Shown: positions 1 through 6,368 of the stretch, piece after piece | How positions within the stretch are numbered: position 1 is the first letter of the stretch | How the letters are laid out: each line of letters opens with the position of its first letter | Assembly: GCA_041639705.1 (NCBI GenBank) | Contig: JBEQBT010000046.1 | Span: 1-16,721 of the forward strand | DNA: 16,721 bases | Source: JARDZI01 sp041639705 | Lineage (GTDB): Bacteria > Bacillota > Clostridia > Clostridiales > Caloramatoraceae | Reading direction: 5' to 3' | Notes under the pieces: generated by a model | The model's input: the letters and a program-made list of their open reading frames with translations, nothing else | Database searches by the model: none | What the model was told of the DNA's origin: nothing | Translations under genes and position numbers: made by a program

Positions 1-135
1 ATGTCTTTTCCCGGGAGCTGAAGGAATTATATACCTTCTGTTTTCATCTGACAGTACAATGTCCTTAACTTTTTTAAACTGTGTGCTGTCTGAAAGAGAG
101 CTTCCTCCAAATTTTGCTACAACTACGTTTTTCAT
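1..135 (-). CDS. lysC: Aspartokinase, N-terminal part (runs off the left edge)
   Basis: Aspartokinase phosphorylates L-aspartate, the first step toward lysine, threonine and methionine. Only the first 45 codons lie in the window. They show the family hallmarks: the N-terminal VAKFGGSSL motif (residues 6-14), which forms part of the nucleotide and aspartate site, and RRYIIPSAPGKR (33-44), near-identical to the conserved element of clostridial aspartokinases. The ATG at 135 is preceded on its strand by an AGGGGTG ribosome binding site. The gene lies just downstream of a T-box leader, so its expression should respond to uncharged tRNA. The C-terminal ACT regulatory domains cannot be seen. The enzyme call is firm. 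The isozyme symbol is less certain, because clostridia often carry more than one aspartokinase. Confidence 0.93.
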   Translation of the reverse strand, partial: MKNVVVAKFGGSSLSDSTQFKKVKDIVLSDENRRYIIPSAPGKRH

Positions 136-172
136 AATATCACCCCTGTTAATTGAATTTTAAATTGTATAT

Positions 173-204
173 AAAAAACTCCCGTCCCAAAACTGGGACG
201 AGAG
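173..204 (-). terminator. Intrinsic terminator of the T-box leader
   Basis: On the minus strand, CTCTCGTCCCA (204-194) pairs with TGGGACGGGAG (189-179) around a short loop, with one G-U pair, followed by six T residues (178-173). It lies just after the T-box, so it competes with the antiterminator. This is the expected arrangement for tRNA-controlled attenuation. Confidence 0.9.
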
Positions 205-419
205 TACTCACGCTGTTCCACCCAAATTATATTCCATATGTAATGTATGGAATATCCCTTGTAGATTATAACGTAATCAACGTGATGGCTTACTGAATTT
301 CAGCTCTCAAGCTCAGAAGTGGTTTTCAGCTAACCGTGTTTAAAATTGCTCCCAGCCAATGGCAATTTCTCTCTTGAAACCGTATTAAGCCTACTTTTCT
401 TCGTCTTAGCTTATTTCTT
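173..419 (-). promoter_or_regulatory. T-box leader upstream of aspartokinase, probable threonine (ACC) specifier
   Basis: Read on the minus strand, the leader holds the T-box element GGGTGGAACAGCG (223-211), an intrinsic terminator just after it, and the AGAGAG motif of stem I near 377-370. A strong hairpin with arms ATATTCCATA and TATGGAATAT lies just upstream of the T-box, where stem III is expected. The specifier region reads GCTGAAAACCACTTCTGAGC. By position relative to the GAA and ACTTCTGAG segments, the specifier is most likely ACC (323-321), a threonine codon. AAA (lysine), three bases earlier, is the alternative. Uncharged tRNA would stabilise the antiterminator and allow aspartokinase transcription. 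The leader begins at the inferred start site about 7 bases past the -10 box. Confidence 0.88.
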
Positions 420-425
420 TTATTT

Positions 426-454
426 ATTGTATTGGTATACTTTATCGCTGTCAA
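426..454 (-). promoter_or_regulatory. Sigma-A type promoter of the aspartokinase leader
   Basis: On the minus strand, TTGACA (454-449) is followed after exactly 17 bases by TACAAT (431-426). This is a consensus -35 and a 5/6 match at -10. The start site would be near 419, just before the T-box leader. Confidence 0.85.
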
Positions 455-692
455 GTGATAAAACATAAATTATTAAATTCAAAGCAGCATTTTAAGCATA
501 TTGCTTTTACTAAAAAAGAAAAGGCTCTCTTTGGTCTGTATACATTAACGAAAAATCAAAATATTCGAAAAAGTGAAATTTTTGTAGTCCACGATACATC
601 ATTTTCAAAAAAAAGTTGTTAAACTGGTAATTATTAATAACACAATAGCTATATGTGGTTGTTTAAAATTTATATTTTTAAGGAGGTTAACA
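455..692. other. AT-rich divergent intergenic region
   Basis: This stretch separates the minus-strand aspartokinase promoter from the plus-strand 5-oxoproline gene set. It contains no credible ORF. The ribosome binding site AAGGAGG directly precedes the ATG at 693. A perfect small palindrome TTATTAATAA (631-640) and a TTGTTA hexamer (616-621) are present, but I cannot fit a convincing -35/-10 pair for the plus-strand genes. Confidence 0.5.
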
Positions 693-1394
693 ATGATTAA
701 ACTAATTGGTATTTTAATTATTCTAATTGGGTTCATTCTAAGGATGGATACCATAGCTGTTGTTGTGGTGGCCGGCATCACAACAGGAGTTGTAGCAGGA
801 CTATCCTTTAACGAAGTTGTTACAATATTAGGTAAAGCTTTCGTAGAAAACAGGTATATGTCCTTGTTTATAATTTCATTGCCAGTTATTGGAATGCTTG
901 AAAGATATGGGCTTCGTGAGAGGGCAGCACATCTTATAGGTAAAATAAAATCAGCGACCTTCGGAAGACTTGTAGCTTCATACTTAGTAATTAGAACACT
1001 TGCAGCTATGTTCTCAATCAGAATTGGTGGACATGTTCAATTTATAAGACCATTAATACTTCCTATGTCAAAGGGTGCGACAGAAAATAGGTATGGCACT
1101 ATTGATGAAAAGGATGAAGAAACCATTAAAGGTTTAAATGCAGCAGTTGAGAATTATGGGAATTTCTTTGGCCAAAACTTTTTCGTAGCTGCTGGAGGGG
1201 TCCTACTTATAGTCGGAGTACTTAAGGAATTAAAATATACAGTTGAAGCAATTGATATAGCAAAAGCATCACTTCCTATTGCATTAATAATAATGGCAGT
1301 TGGTTCAATACAATTCTTATATTATGATAGAAAGTTTGAAAGAAAGTACGGTAAGAAAAATACAGTTGAGAAAAAAAATAACATAGAATTATAG
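693..1394 (+). CDS. DUF969 family membrane protein, probable 5-oxoproline transporter subunit
   Basis: This is a 233-residue integral membrane protein of the DUF969 family. Hydrophobic segments are visible at about 2-17, 19-37, 55-70, 90-108, 160-177 and 190-210. The segment GGHVQFIRPLILPM (112-125) is typical of the family. The tail after 212 is strongly charged and probably cytoplasmic. DUF969 and DUF979 proteins are usually encoded side by side next to pcp and have been assigned as a two-subunit 5-oxoproline transporter; that role rests on family knowledge and context, not on a visible binding site. An AAGGAGG site lies directly before the ATG. The next gene starts 12 bases after the stop, so the two are surely co-transcribed. 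Confidence 0.88.
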   Translation: MIKLIGILIILIGFILRMDTIAVVVVAGITTGVVAGLSFNEVVTILGKAFVENRYMSLFIISLPVIGMLERYGLRERAAHLIGKIKSATFGRLVASYLVIRTLAAMFSIRIGGHVQFIRPLILPMSKGATENRYGTIDEKDEETIKGLNAAVENYGNFFGQNFFVAAGGVLLIVGVLKELKYTVEAIDIAKASLPIALIIMAVGSIQFLYYDRKFERKYGKKNTVEKKNNIEL

Positions 1395-1406
1395 GAGGTG
1401 TGAGTT

Positions 1407-2363
1407 ATGTTGAAAACATCATTAACAGAATTATTATATGTTTTGAGCGGCCTTCTCTGTTTTTACGCCGTTTATGGAACATTAAAGGATAAAAATCATC
1501 CCTCTAGAATACCCACTGCCTTGTTTTGGGGTGTACTGGGCTTTATATTTACCTTCAGCAGAATTGGACTTTTATGGGGAAATAAAGCTTTTGTAATAAA
1601 AGATATTTATATAGGCTATTTAGTCCTTGTTATGACGGTACTATCTGCTTTAAAGCTAGTAAAGTTTGATAAATTTAATGAGTCAACTAAGGAATTTAAG
1701 GAAAAGGCTTCTAATAAAATAGGAAATAATATATTCATTCCTGCCCTTGCCTTAGCAGTTGTAACCTTTTTAGTTGCACAAATTTGGAATAAGCAATTAG
1801 GCTCATTAGTTGCCCTAGGAATAGGTTCTATAGCAGCTATAATTTTAGCTTTTATAATTACAAAGGGTAAACCAAAAGAAATGGCTGATGATGGCAGAAG
1901 GTTACTCGAAATAGTTGGACCTGTTAATATTCTACCTCAGCTGTTAGCAGCCTTGGGCTCAGTATTTACAGCAGCAGGTGTTGGTACTGTTATAGCAAAT
2001 GGCATTAGCAATTTTATACCAAAAGGTAATATTTTGGCAGGAGTTATAGCATATGTTGTTGGTATGGCCCTCTTTACAATGATTATGGGTAACGCTTTTG
2101 CTGCATTTGCAGTTATCACAGCTGGTATAGGTGTTCCCTTTGTAATTGCACAGGGTGGAAATCCAGTTATTGTTGCTGCATTAGGTTTAACAGCAGGCTA
2201 TTGCGGAACTCTATTAACACCAATGGCAGCGAACTTCAATATAGTACCTACTGCTATTCTAGAAATTAAAGATAAAAAATATGGTGTAATTAAGCATCAA
2301 TTACCAGTTGCTTTAACAATGCTAGTTATCCATATTGTTTTAATCTATACCTGGGCTTTCTAA
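1407..2363 (+). CDS. DUF979 family membrane protein, probable 5-oxoproline transporter subunit
   Basis: This 318-residue polytopic membrane protein belongs to the DUF979 family. Hydrophobic helices occur at about 8-24, 38-57, 67-85, 110-126, 132-152, 175-200, 208-245, 253-275 and 298-316. Family-like segments are DDGRRLLEIVGPVNILPQ (161-178), the MGNAFAAFAVITAGIG stretch (227-242) and AGYCGTLLTPMAANFN (263-278). The last two resemble the re-entrant substrate regions of ion-transporter-type carriers. It should work with the DUF969 protein just upstream to move 5-oxoproline across the membrane. A perfect AGGAGGTG site precedes the ATG. Pcp follows after a 92-base gap holding a long hairpin. The family call is firm; the substrate is inferred from family annotation and from pcp. 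Confidence 0.88.
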   Translation: MLKTSLTELLYVLSGLLCFYAVYGTLKDKNHPSRIPTALFWGVLGFIFTFSRIGLLWGNKAFVIKDIYIGYLVLVMTVLSALKLVKFDKFNESTKEFKEKASNKIGNNIFIPALALAVVTFLVAQIWNKQLGSLVALGIGSIAAIILAFIITKGKPKEMADDGRRLLEIVGPVNILPQLLAALGSVFTAAGVGTVIANGISNFIPKGNILAGVIAYVVGMALFTMIMGNAFAAFAVITAGIGVPFVIAQGGNPVIVAALGLTAGYCGTLLTPMAANFNIVPTAILEIKDKKYGVIKHQLPVALTMLVIHIVLIYTWAF

Positions 2364-2386
2364 TTTTTTAATATATTTTGCACTAC

Positions 2387-2431
2387 ATAATGTATGGGTT
2401 TTAAGCTATAGCATTAAAGCCTATACATTAT
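2387..2431. repeat. 18-bp imperfect hairpin between DUF979 and pcp
   Basis: The left arm 2387-2404 (starting ATAATGTATGGG) pairs along its full 18 bases with the right arm 2414-2431, with only two G-U type pairs. The 9-base loop GCTATAGCA itself holds a small palindrome. No T-run follows, so it is not a normal terminator. It ends 12 bases before the pcp ribosome binding site and could stabilise or process the mRNA. Confidence 0.7.
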
Positions 2432-2455
2432 AATAATTATTTGAGGAGGATAAAA

Positions 2456-3070
2456 ATGAAAATTCTAGTAACAAGTTTCGAACCCTTTGGAGGAGAAAAT
2501 ATTAATCCTGCATATGAAGTAGTTAAAAGGATAAAGGATAATATCGCAGGTACAGAAGTAATAAAGCTTCAAGTACCTACTGAATTTAATGTTTGCTTAG
2601 AGCATGCTATTAAAAAAATTAAAGAGGTTAGCCCTGATTTTGTTTTAAGCATCGGCCAAGCTGGTGGAAGATATGGAATTTCAGTTGAGAGAGTTGGAAT
2701 TAATATTAATGATGCTAAAATTCCTGACAATGCAGACCAATTACCTGTTGATGTAAAAATTGATGAACAGGGTGAAGCTGCATTTTTTGCAACAATACCA
2801 ATCAAAGCTATTGTTGAGGCTATAAAAGATAAAAATATACCTGCTGCAGTTTCGGATTCAGCAGGTACGTATGTGTGCAATAATCTCATGTATGGAGTTC
2901 TAAACTATATTAACAATGAAAATTTAAATATTCCAGCTGGCTTTATTCATATACCCTTCCTTTTTCAGCAGGTAATTGAAAAGAAAAATACAGCAGCAAT
3001 GGACCTAGATTCTATGGTTACAGCTATAGAAACAGCAATAGAAGTTATAGTTACAACCAAGAGAGAGTAA
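2456..3070 (+). CDS. pcp: Pyrrolidone-carboxylate (pyroglutamyl) peptidase I
   Basis: Pcp is a cytoplasmic cysteine peptidase (family C15) that removes N-terminal pyroglutamate from peptides, releasing free 5-oxoproline. The 204-residue length is usual. The N-terminal motif VTSFEPFGG (5-13) is diagnostic. The catalytic triad is visible: Glu78 in SVERVGIN, Cys141 in AGTYVCNNLMYG, and His165 in AGFIHIPF. The start is placed at ATG 2456 because a GAGGAGG site lies 7 bases upstream; the five extra in-frame codons before it would read through that site. The gene follows the DUF969/DUF979 transporter pair and is followed after 16 bases by a gamma-glutamylcyclotransferase-like gene. All four are probably one unit. 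Confidence 0.96.
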   Translation: MKILVTSFEPFGGENINPAYEVVKRIKDNIAGTEVIKLQVPTEFNVCLEHAIKKIKEVSPDFVLSIGQAGGRYGISVERVGININDAKIPDNADQLPVDVKIDEQGEAAFFATIPIKAIVEAIKDKNIPAAVSDSAGTYVCNNLMYGVLNYINNENLNIPAGFIHIPFLFQQVIEKKNTAAMDLDSMVTAIETAIEVIVTTKRE

Positions 3071-3086
3071 AGGTAAAAAAAGTCAA

Positions 3087-3518
3087 ATGACAAAATCAAA
3101 AATATTTGTTTATGGAACTCTTATGGAAAGCTATAGAAACTATAATAGATATTTAAAGGATAGGGTTACTTCTATTGCTAGAGCTTATATATATGGTGAA
3201 TTGTATCATTTAGAAACCCATGATTGTCCAGCAATAATCGATGGATGTGACAAGGTTTATGGTCAGGTAATTGTATTTACAGATGATGAATTGCATACAG
3301 TATTAAATCAAATAGATGAATTTGAAAAATATTTCTTTGATAGTGATGAAATAATTTATGAACGAACTGCAGTGGAGGTTCACTATTTAGATAACTCTAC
3401 TGAAAGGCTTTCTTTTTACAAATTTATAAATAAGGAAATACTAGTTCAAGAAGATGCAAAATATATCTCATCGGGGGATTGGGGAGAATATATTGGGGGT
3501 TTGAAAAGAGTGCCTTGA
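3087..3518 (+). CDS. Gamma-glutamylcyclotransferase-like (AIG2/GGCT fold) protein
   Basis: This 143-residue protein has the GGCT-like fold. It shows the signature VYGTLM (8-13), which forms the substrate loop, acidic residues in QIDEFE (75-80), the place of the catalytic glutamate in this family, and the C-terminal SGDWGEYI (129-136) typical of the AIG2-like branch. Family members cleave gamma-glutamyl amines, dipeptides or amino acids, releasing 5-oxoproline. The exact substrate here cannot be read. The gene starts 16 bases after pcp behind a modest AAAGG site and ends in a terminator that overlaps its stop codon. Its position beside Pcp and a 5-oxoproline transporter fits a role in 5-oxoproline production, but the family also contains members of unknown substrate. 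Confidence 0.85.
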   Translation: MTKSKIFVYGTLMESYRNYNRYLKDRVTSIARAYIYGELYHLETHDCPAIIDGCDKVYGQVIVFTDDELHTVLNQIDEFEKYFFDSDEIIYERTAVEVHYLDNSTERLSFYKFINKEILVQEDAKYISSGDWGEYIGGLKRVP

Positions 3519-3537
3519 TTTGTAAGGCACTCTTTTT
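3507..3537 (+). terminator. Intrinsic terminator of the 5-oxoproline gene set
   Basis: AGAGTGCCTT (3507-3516) pairs perfectly with AAGGCACTCT (3524-3533) around a 7-base loop, followed by a T-run to 3537. The left arm overlaps the stop codon of the cyclotransferase gene. Read from the other strand the hairpin is followed by four T residues, so it may also weakly end the convergent regulator gene. Confidence 0.88.
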
Positions 3538-3542
3538 AAACT

Positions 3543-4223
3543 CTAATCAAAAACAACATCAATATAAGCTTTAAGCTGCTCTGGTTTGTTTATTATTATT
3601 TTTTTATTTTGGTAGCTAATTATATCATTGTTCAATAATTCATTTAGACATTTAGTAACTGTAATTCTGGAACAACCAATATTGTTGGCAAGCTCCTGAT
3701 GGGTAAATACCATATTTACAGTTGTTCTCCCTAAGGGATCTACTTCTGCAAAGGAGGCAAGCCTTAATAATGCATCAGCGATTCTTCCTATTGAATCATT
3801 GAATAAATTATTAGTGAGCTGTAACATAATTATTCTATATTTTCGAGTTATACTGTGTATGAAATATCTATAGGCCTCAGGATTTTTATTTAACTCCCTA
3901 TCAAGTACCTCGTTTTGTATAAAGGAAATATCTGTGATTTCCTTTGCCAAGGTTAATATGGTGTTTTCACCCCCACAAAAGTAAAAGGGTTCGCCAGAAA
4001 TTTCACCTCTTCTTAATACATATAGGGTGTGCACATTGCCATGGGAACTAACTACATTTTCAGATAGCACTCCCTTTAAAACAATGCCCACATAGGCAGT
4101 TTTATCAAAGCAAACACATTCATTCTTCTTATATGACTTAACCTTTCCAATAGCATTGGCTAAATTTATAAAATAATTCCTCATTTTTATTTGCTTTTCA
4201 TTGTCAAACAGATTCTCATACAT
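3543..4223 (-). CDS. Crp/Fnr family transcriptional regulator
   Basis: This 226-residue protein has the Crp/Fnr layout: an N-terminal cyclic-nucleotide-like beta-roll (about 28-115), a long dimerisation helix (about 117-160) and a C-terminal winged helix-turn-helix. The HTH reads FTHQELANNIGCSRITVTKCLNE (173-195), with recognition helix SRITVTKCLNEL. The classical cAMP pocket is absent: no recognisable GE(L/I)-N-RSA motif follows the beta-roll turn, where GEISGEPFYFCGGE is found instead. Cysteines 36, 38, 83, 184 and 192 are present, but there is no Fnr-type N-terminal iron-sulfur motif. An AGAGG site precedes the ATG. It points toward the 5-oxoproline set and could regulate either that set or the unit to its right. 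The ligand is unknown. Confidence 0.88.
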   Translation of the reverse strand: MYENLFDNEKQIKMRNYFINLANAIGKVKSYKKNECVCFDKTAYVGIVLKGVLSENVVSSHGNVHTLYVLRRGEISGEPFYFCGGENTILTLAKEITDISFIQNEVLDRELNKNPEAYRYFIHSITRKYRIIMLQLTNNLFNDSIGRIADALLRLASFAEVDPLGRTTVNMVFTHQELANNIGCSRITVTKCLNELLNNDIISYQNKKIIINKPEQLKAYIDVVFD

Positions 4224-4445
4224 TACTAAAACCTCTTTTTATATTTATATATTCAAATTAGATACAATTAGAAAAGATATAGCACCAAAAATACTCAATT
4301 TATAATTCAGCTTAATACAAGCTTTATTACTCCAAACCTTTAAATTTATATTTTATACTTGCAAGTAACATAGGGTATAAATAATATTTTAAACACTGGG
4401 TTTTTGTATGATCTGTCCTGACCTTTTGATTATTCTTTTATTTAC

Positions 4446-4480
4446 TTATCCTATCCATGGTATCCTTATAGATAGGATAA
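4446..4480. promoter_or_regulatory. Perfect 10-bp inverted repeat, possible operator
   Basis: TTATCCTATC (4446-4455) and GATAGGATAA (4471-4480) are exact reverse complements separated by 15 bases, with a third TATCC copy (4461-4465) in the spacer. No T-run follows on either strand, so a terminator is unlikely. It may be a binding site upstream of either regulator gene. Confidence 0.45.
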
Positions 4481-4667
4481 TGTAGTAATATCTAATAATT
4501 ATGTCATATTCACATATTAAAATTGAATAAGTGATTTGAGTTTAAATCGGCCTAAAAGAAATGGAGATTGACAACATTTGCCCAGATTTTCAGTGGGATG
4601 AACAAAATGTCCCATGGTTTCATTGTATTAAAATGCTTTATTACTGTCAAGTTGTAAATTATAAAAT

Positions 4668-4681
4668 GGGACAAATGTCCT
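4668..4681. promoter_or_regulatory. GGACA-N2-TGTCC inverted repeat, copy 1
   Basis: GGGACAAATGTCCT contains the two-fold symmetric GGACA/TGTCC with two central bases. Apart from the two central bases, the same 14-mer recurs at 4769. If the TATAAT at 4733-4738 is the -10 box, this copy is centred near -70, a position used by Crp-type activators. Binding by one of the adjacent Crp/Fnr proteins is inferred. Confidence 0.5.
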
Positions 4682-4732
4682 ACAAATAAATTTTATTAAG
4701 TAAAATGAAGGAAAATCATTATTAATAAAGAA

Positions 4733-4738
4733 TATAAT
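4733..4738 (+). promoter_or_regulatory. Putative -10 box of the regulator/nucleoside gene set
   Basis: A perfect TATAAT lies about 90 bases before the start of the second Crp/Fnr gene. No good -35 hexamer is found 16-18 bases upstream, which is typical of promoters that need an activator. The start site would be near 4745, between the two symmetric repeats. Confidence 0.4.
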
Positions 4739-4768
4739 AAATAAATTTAACAATAATAAATATTTTTA

Positions 4769-4782
4769 GGGACATGTGTCCT
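4769..4782. promoter_or_regulatory. GGACA-N2-TGTCC inverted repeat, copy 2
   Basis: GGGACATGTGTCCT repeats the outer 12 bases of the copy at 4668 exactly. It lies just downstream of the predicted start site (about +31) and 45 bases before the regulator start codon, a position suited to autorepression. Confidence 0.5.
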
Positions 4783-4826
4783 GTCTAAAATGCTGTATAT
4801 ATATTACTATTAGGAAGCAGGGTAAA

Positions 4827-5513
4827 ATGGATATTAAAGAGATTTTAGAAAACAACCCAAACATTTATAATATGTTAAAGGACTGTCCATATGAGATACT
4901 TAAAAAATGGGAGATTAAAAAATATCCCAGGAATTTCACCATTTGCAGGCAGAGTGAAGTCTATGACTATTTTTATATAATCATCGATGGTTATATAAAT
5001 ATTTATATGACTGCTGAAAATGGAAAAAAATATTCACAGGCTATATATAAAAAAGGTGACTATTTTGGGGAGCTTGAAATTTTTACTCGAATGCCCTACA
5101 TATGTTTTGTGGAAACAATTACAGATTCAACAATATTAAGAATAGGTAGAGAATATTTTCTGCAGTGGCTGGAATTAGATAGAAATATAACAAATTATAT
5201 TATGCATACATTATGTGAGCAATTTTATAATCTTTCTAAAAAAGCCGGGGAGGATACATTATATTCTTTAAAGCACAGAGTGTGCCACTATCTTTTTTGC
5301 TGCCATCATGATGGTGTTAATTGTGAGGATGGGATTAGGCTTAATATTATTAAAGAGCAGCTAAGTGAACAGTTTGCTGTGACACAGAGAAGTATAAACA
5401 GGATACTTCAATATTTAAAGGCTAATAATATTATTGAGGAAAAGAACAACTTTATAATTATTAAAGACTTAAAAGAACTGGAAAATGAAGAGGAAATGAG
5501 TAGATTTGAATAA
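4827..5513 (+). CDS. Crp/Fnr family transcriptional regulator, cysteine-rich
   Basis: This 228-residue regulator has a cNMP-type beta-roll (about 25-110, with YFGELEIF at 79-86), a dimerisation helix (about 112-160) and a winged HTH with LSEQFAVTQRSINRILQYL (179-197). The cAMP-contacting arginine of Crp is not found: the segment after GEL reads EIFTRMPYICFVE. A CHYLFCCHHDGVNC cluster (153-166) lies between the dimerisation helix and HTH and could bind a metal or sense redox state; this is inference. The ATG at 4827 is chosen because the longer GTG start at 4776 lies inside an operator-like repeat and adds an unconserved extension. The gene heads the unit with the nucleoside phosphorylase and ECF genes, 34 bases before the next start. 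Confidence 0.88.
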   Translation: MDIKEILENNPNIYNMLKDCPYEILKKWEIKKYPRNFTICRQSEVYDYFYIIIDGYINIYMTAENGKKYSQAIYKKGDYFGELEIFTRMPYICFVETITDSTILRIGREYFLQWLELDRNITNYIMHTLCEQFYNLSKKAGEDTLYSLKHRVCHYLFCCHHDGVNCEDGIRLNIIKEQLSEQFAVTQRSINRILQYLKANNIIEEKNNFIIIKDLKELENEEEMSRFE

Positions 5514-5547
5514 CAGTTAATCCTAAGGACTAAAGAGGAGGATATTT

Positions 5548-6309
5548 ATGGGAAATAATTTGCAGCCCCACATTAGATGCTGCGATGAAGACGCAGCGGA
5601 TTATGCAATACTTCCTGGGGACCCAGAAAGAGTTGAAAGAATAAAGGAATTTCTTGATAATACAAAAGATATTGCATATAATAGGGAATTTAAAACAATA
5701 ACTGGCTATTATAAGGGTGTTAAAGTTATGGCTACATCCACTGGAATTGGAGGTGCCTCTACATGTATTGCAGTTGAAGAATTAAAAAATATAGGTGTAA
5801 ATACATTAATAAGAATAGGAAGCTGCGGTGCTAATCAACAGAATATGAAGCTTGGTGATATTGTTATAGCATGTGGTGCAGTCAGAAATGAAGGAACCTC
5901 CCTGGCATATGTTGAAAAAGGATATCCTGCTATACCTAATACTGAGTTAATGTTCAATATAATAAAAGCTGCTAAAGAGCTTGGCGCTAATTATCACTGT
6001 GGAATAATAAGAAGCCATGATAGTTTTTATACAGATAATGAAGATGCCATAGATGAATATTGGTCTAAAAAAGGGATACTTGCTTCGGATATGGAAACTG
6101 CACCTCTTTTTGTGATTGGTGGATTGAGAGGTTTAAGAACTGCTTCAATATTAAATGTAGTTGTAGAGTATAATTCCAGCCTTGAAAATGGAATAAATGA
6201 TTATGTGAATGGGGAAAATGCAACAAAAAAAGGCGAAGAAAATGAAATTCTTACTGCCCTGGAAGCGATAGTTTCCATTGATACAAATACTAAATTAGAA
6301 AGATTATAA
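5548..6309 (+). CDS. Nucleoside phosphorylase, uridine-phosphorylase-like
   Basis: This 253-residue protein belongs to the NP-I nucleoside phosphorylase family. These enzymes split a nucleoside with phosphate into base and pentose-1-phosphate. Visible motifs are LPGDPERV (22-29) and RIGSCG (89-94) for phosphate binding, STGIGGAS (64-71), and SDMETAPLF (180-188), whose Met-Glu pair holds the ribose. The sequence is closest to uridine phosphorylase. However, the segment RSHDSFYTDNEDAIDEYW (155-172) lacks the Gln-Glu-Arg pattern by which classical Udp enzymes recognise uracil, so base specificity is open. A GAGGAGG site precedes the ATG. The gene lies between its likely regulator and an ECF transporter, suggesting that the imported substrate is a nucleoside. 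Confidence 0.88.
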   Translation: MGNNLQPHIRCCDEDAADYAILPGDPERVERIKEFLDNTKDIAYNREFKTITGYYKGVKVMATSTGIGGASTCIAVEELKNIGVNTLIRIGSCGANQQNMKLGDIVIACGAVRNEGTSLAYVEKGYPAIPNTELMFNIIKAAKELGANYHCGIIRSHDSFYTDNEDAIDEYWSKKGILASDMETAPLFVIGGLRGLRTASILNVVVEYNSSLENGINDYVNGENATKKGEENEILTALEAIVSIDTNTKLERL

Positions 6310-6336
6310 ACCTCTTTAAAGTCTTGGGGTTTATTT
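6308..6336 (+). terminator. Weak hairpin after the phosphorylase gene, possible partial terminator
   Basis: AAACCTC (6308-6314) pairs with GGGGTTT (6326-6332), including one G-U pair, followed by ATTTAT. The stem is short and the T-run poor, so it would at most attenuate read-through into the ECF genes. Confidence 0.35.
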
Positions 6337-6368
6337 ATCTAAGATAATAAAAAATAGGAGGTATTTTT

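Larger units (their letters stand above)
4224..4826. other. AT-rich regulatory region between two divergent Crp/Fnr genes
   Basis: About 600 bases separate the divergent starts of the two regulators. The region holds a perfect 10-bp inverted repeat (4446-4480), two GGACA-N2-TGTCC inverted repeats (4669-4680 and 4770-4781), a related half site TGTCCC at 4608-4613 and a TATAAT hexamer at 4733. A 42-codon ORF at 4561-4689 overlaps one operator and lacks a good ribosome binding site. Nothing else is supported. Confidence 0.6.

Noticed and set aside
570..590. CodY box upstream of the 5-oxoproline set
   Set aside because: AATATTCGAAAAAGT matches the 15-base consensus at only about 11 positions, a level expected by chance in such AT-rich DNA.
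1937..2119. 60-residue minus-strand frame inside the DUF979 gene
   Set aside because: Its composition is that of reverse-read membrane-helix codons, and the plus-strand gene is well supported.
4776..4826. Longer GTG start of the second Crp/Fnr regulator
   Set aside because: The GTG lies inside the symmetric repeat at 4769-4782 and adds 17 residues without family support. ATG 4827 gives a normal length.
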